Position numbers and translations under genes: made by a program
Assembly (NCBI GenBank): GCA_964557575.1
Contig: CAZLBC010000081.1
Coordinates: 1 to 23,727 of the forward strand
Direction of reading: 5' to 3'
Length of the DNA stretch: 23,727 nt
Source: CAZLBC01 sp964557575
GTDB lineage: Bacteria > Planctomycetota > Phycisphaerae > SM23-33
Notes under the pieces: model-generated
Told to the model about the DNA's origin: nothing
Seen by the model: the letters and a program-made list of their open reading frames with translations, nothing else
The model's database searches: none
Shown here: piece after piece, positions 21,326 to 23,727 of the stretch
How the letters are laid out: the number at the start of each line of letters is the position of its first letter
Numbering within the stretch: the stretch's first letter is position 1

Positions 21326-23015
21326 GGCGCCGGTGGCGGGACACGTGCCGCCGGCACCCGGGGAACACCCCCGCCTCTTTTTCCGCCGCGACCGGCTCGA
21401 GGAGTTGAAGGCCCGCGCAAAAACACCCGAAGGGCGCGCGATTCTCACCCGCCTGCGAAAGACCCTCAACGGCGGCGACGGTCAGTCGCTGCCCGCGGTC
21501 CGGAACCCGATGACCAGCGCGTACGGGAAACAGGGCGGCCCCAAACCGAGGAAGACCGAGCTGCCGGTCGGCGCCTACAGCATCTCCCACGCCGCCGGGT
21601 ACGGCTTCCTCTACCAGCTCACCGCAGAGCGGAAATACGCCGCGCTGGGTCGGCAGTGCTTCGAACGGGCCTTCGCGGGCACCCGGGACCGCGACCGGGA
21701 GGCGCGGTACTCCTGGAAGCGGCCGGGCGGGGCCCTGCGGGCCGGGCCGTCGCTGGGCTGGTACGCCGCCGGGTACGACCTCTGCTGTGACGGCTGGGAC
21801 GAGGAATTCCGGAAAGAGGTCGCCCGCGCCATCATGAACTACGACGAGGGGAAGCACTGCAGCCTCCCCGAGCTGGCGCGGGGAAGCCGCCACATGCCCG
21901 CCAGCAACCACTGGGGGATGCAGGTCGGCGGGGCCGGCCTGGCGCTGCTGGCGATCATGAACGATCCCGGCGTGGACATGAAGAAGATCGAGCCCCTCCT
22001 CGAACAGAACGCGAAGGCGATGGTGCTCAACATGACGAAGGGGTTCGGCGACCACGGCTGGTTTCCGGAGGGCGACGGCACGGGATCGATGTCATCCCAG
22101 ATCGCGTTCATTCCGGCCCTGCAGGCTTGGCGGACCGCCGGCGGCCGGGACTTCATTTCCCCCCGACCCAACGCGCCCTGGATGACGCTGAAGTGGATCT
22201 TCCTGACCGTTCCCCGCGACGGGAAGCCGGACTTCCCCTGCCGGGGGGCCTACCCGCACAACGTCTGGGACCGCGACGGGATCAGCGGGGCCGGGTACTT
22301 CTGCGAGGGCTTCGGCGGCGTTCGGGAAATCCACACACCCGCGCTGCTGTGGTTTTATAACCGCCACTTCGCCGCGCGGGACGCCGAAAACGGCACGCCG
22401 TTCGATACCCCCAGTCCCTACCCCCATCACGCCATCCTCTCCTTCGTCAACTGGCCGTTCGGCACCGAAGAGCGCAACCCCGCCGCGTGCTTGCCGCGGA
22501 CGGTCGGCGACACGACCTACGGGTTCTATATGTGCCGCAACCGCTGGAAGGACGCCGACGACATTGTCGTATCGGTCCAGACCTACAGCACGCGGGGCTG
22601 GCACCGGGCCCGGAGCACGGGGGCGGTGTTCGTCTGGGGTCTGGGGAAAAAATCGAAGTGGGGGCACCTGCGCAACGGCCTGTCGTATTTTCGCCCCGCC
22701 GCCGACGGCTCCGCGAGCATGCGGAGCGGGGACGGCACCTGCCTGGCCGTCGATTTCTCGGGGGCCTGCGGGGCGCCCGCCATGCTCGTGATGTGCGGGC
22801 GAGGCGCCCCCCGCGACGGACGGGTGACGGCCGGTGACGTCGCGTTCGCCTTTCGGTTCCTGACCCGCGGGAAACCGCCCGAACCCGCCGTCGCGGGCGA
22901 CAAGATCGTCATCGATAAACAGGCCGTCCGGTTCGCCGACGGGCACATCGTCCTGGAGACGATGGCGGGGCCTGCAGGAACTGCCGCTGGTGTACCGTTT
23001 CCCCCTGCTCGATAA
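21326..23015 (+). CDS. Heparinase II/III-like (polysaccharide lyase type) protein, 5' end lost in gap
   Basis: About 560 residues are visible. They begin with the pattern H-P-R-L-F-F-R-R-D-R-L-E-E-L-K-A-R-A, which in heparinase II/III and related alginate-lyase-type proteins lies shortly after the signal peptide. An alpha/alpha-toroid follows (G-Y-G-F-L-Y-Q-L-T-A-E-R-K-Y-A near 90, Y-A-A-G-Y-D-L near 150, S-N-H-W-G-M near 190, G-D-H-G-W-F-P-E-G near 240), then a beta-rich half. Start codon and signal peptide are missing because of the gap. The 3' end runs into a fragment of an ATPase gene at about 22966, so the last 16 or so codons may not be original. Substrate is unknown. Confidence 0.7.
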
Positions 23016-23132
23016 TCTGCCCGGGACTGTTCCGGGCATCTATTCGGTTACCGGGGGGCGGCAGGTGGGCAAAACGACATTGCTGAAACAGTACATGGCG
23101 GATCTCCTGGAGTCCGGGGCCGCCCCCCGGTC
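22966..23132 (+). pseudogene. Fragment of an AAA (AAA_14/DUF4143-type) ATPase gene
   Basis: In the frame starting at 22966 the sequence reads L-Q-E-L-P-L-V-Y-R-F-P-L-L-D, then G-I-Y-S-V-T-G-G-R-Q-V-G-K-T-T-L-L-K-Q with an intact Walker A. This is the N-terminal part of the AAA_14 ATPases that often carry a DUF4143 domain. Similarity fades after about 23130, there is no Walker B or C-terminal half, and no start codon is well placed. The fragment overlaps the end of the heparinase-like frame. It is a remnant of an insertion or deletion. Confidence 0.65.
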
Positions 23133-23372
23133 AACACCCTGCTGCAACTCGGCCCCTCTCCCCTTCACCTGCGAGAATCCTGAGCGACGTCCGGGCGGGA
23201 CGCGGCGACAATTATCCGGTCGGCTCCCGCTGGACACGGCGGCCGGGTTTCCGGTATGATGGGTATCGCTGTCGGGCATACGGTACGCCATATCGTTTCG
23301 CGCCTGTCTCGCACTGTCATGATATGCCAAACGGGAACAACCATTGAGACCGCCTGATACGGAGAATCCCCC
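23133..23372. other. Spacer and leader of the oxidoreductase gene
   Basis: No gene is seen between the ATPase fragment and the oxidoreductase start. It contains the promoter described at 23231-23260 and a leader of about 106 bases, long enough to hold regulatory structure, though I recognise no known riboswitch. Confidence 0.5.
23231..23260 (+). promoter_or_regulatory. Candidate promoter of the oxidoreductase gene
   Basis: TGGACA at 23231-23236 and TATGAT at 23255-23260 are 18 bases apart. The start would be near 23267. Confidence 0.45.
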
Positions 23373-23727
23373 ATGAACACCGCACTCACGCGCAGGAAAT
23401 TCATCGCCGCCGCCGGAACGGGCGCGGCGCTCTTTCACGTGGTCCCCCGCCGCGTCCTCGGGAAAGGGAAGGAACCGCCCAGCGACATGATCACCCGGGG
23501 GGTGATCGGCACCGGTGCCCGGGGGATGTCCCACGTCGCCACGTACCCCAAGACCCTGGCGGTCTGCGACGTGGACGCCCATCACCTCGAACGGGCCGTC
23601 AAGAAGGCCGGCGGCGGGTGCGAGGGCTACACGGACTTCCGCGACCTGCTGGAGCGAAAGGACATCGACACGGTCCACATCCCCACGCCGCCCCACTGGC
23701 ACGCGCTGATGTCGATCATGGCCGCGC
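23373..23727 (+). CDS. Tat-exported Gfo/Idh/MocA family oxidoreductase, 3' truncated by window edge
   Basis: 118 residues are visible. GGAG at 23361-23364 sets the ATG at 23373. The N-terminus is a twin-arginine signal (T-R-R-K-F-I-A-A-A-G-T-G-A-A-L-F). It is followed by the NAD(P)-binding start V-I-G-T-G-A-R-G-M, the acidic C-D-V-D at the end of the second strand, and the D-T-V-H-I-P-T-P-P-H-W-H-A motif typical of Gfo/Idh/MocA enzymes. Tat-exported members with this layout are abundant in Planctomycetota and Lentisphaerota and act on sugars or inositols. The catalytic domain lies outside the window. Confidence 0.88.
   Translation, partial: MNTALTRRKFIAAAGTGAALFHVVPRRVLGKGKEPPSDMITRGVIGTGARGMSHVATYPKTLAVCDVDAHHLERAVKKAGGGCEGYTDFRDLLERKDIDTVHIPTPPHWHALMSIMAA

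Noticed and set aside
1..23727. tRNA or rRNA genes, including one at the island borders as an att site
   Set aside because: I saw no cloverleaf or rRNA-like sequence. The island target is a protein-coding gene end.

Overview
The window comes from a GC-rich bacterium, most likely a member of the PVC group (Planctomycetota, Lentisphaerota or Kiritimatiellota) assembled from a metagenome. The grounds are the gene content: a twin-arginine-exported Gfo/Idh/MocA oxidoreductase, a DUF4091 protein with carbohydrate-binding-like modules, a heparinase II/III-like protein, a parallel beta-helix protein, an FmdB zinc ribbon, and ECF sigma factors, one of them fused through a membrane segment to an enzyme-like domain. 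No rRNA or tRNA is present, so the phylum is an inference. A run of 100 N at 21226-21325 is a scaffold gap.

Layout. 3-1626 (+) holds the 3' part of an FlgT/LPP20-like protein and a small membrane-anchored protein. 1637-1905 is a REPIN-like palindrome split by a small inverted-repeat element (MITE). 1917-5390 (+) is a large exported DUF4091 protein. 5382-8344 is a visibly AT-richer island with two genes, a winged-helix/methyltransferase-like protein and a dGTPase-type HD phosphohydrolase. The island is bounded by a perfect 77-bp direct repeat of the 3' end of the DUF4091 gene. A second REPIN-like palindrome follows at 8349-8415. 8471-9334 (-) is a GH16 enzyme, divergent from a small J-domain protein (9525-9860, +). 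9944-12011 (-) is a stress-type operon in the order ECF sigma, zinc-finger anti-sigma, Spy/CpxP-like protein, DUF4405 membrane protein. It is divergent from an exported Gly/Gln-rich repeat protein (12205-12903, +).

13127-18263 (-) is the most rearranged part. A sigma factor-membrane-glycosidase fusion is followed by a secreted glycosidase with an STN-like C-terminus, and the two share an 1809-bp segment with one difference that I found. This block is flanked by diverged direct repeats made of the 3' ends of the Gly-rich gene and the beta-helix gene. 18612-21096 (-) is an operon of FmdB zinc ribbon, isoprenylcysteine-type methyltransferase and beta-helix protein. After the gap come a heparinase II/III-like protein, a fragment of an AAA ATPase gene, and the start of the oxidoreductase gene running off the end.

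How it fits together. Most of the host genes look like secreted polysaccharide breakdown (GH16, a GH-A-type glycosidase resembling GH86, beta-helix, heparinase-like, DUF4091) with sigma factors as regulators. The GH16 plus GH86-like pairing hints at agar- or porphyran-type galactans, but substrate cannot be settled here. The island is a different kind of unit. A dGTPase of the type known in anti-phage nucleotide depletion is paired with a DNA-binding-like methyltransferase and sits at a gene 3' end with att-like repeats. It is the best candidate for an undescribed system in the window. The repeat length, exactly 77 bp, equals a common assembler k-mer, so the junctions must be verified.
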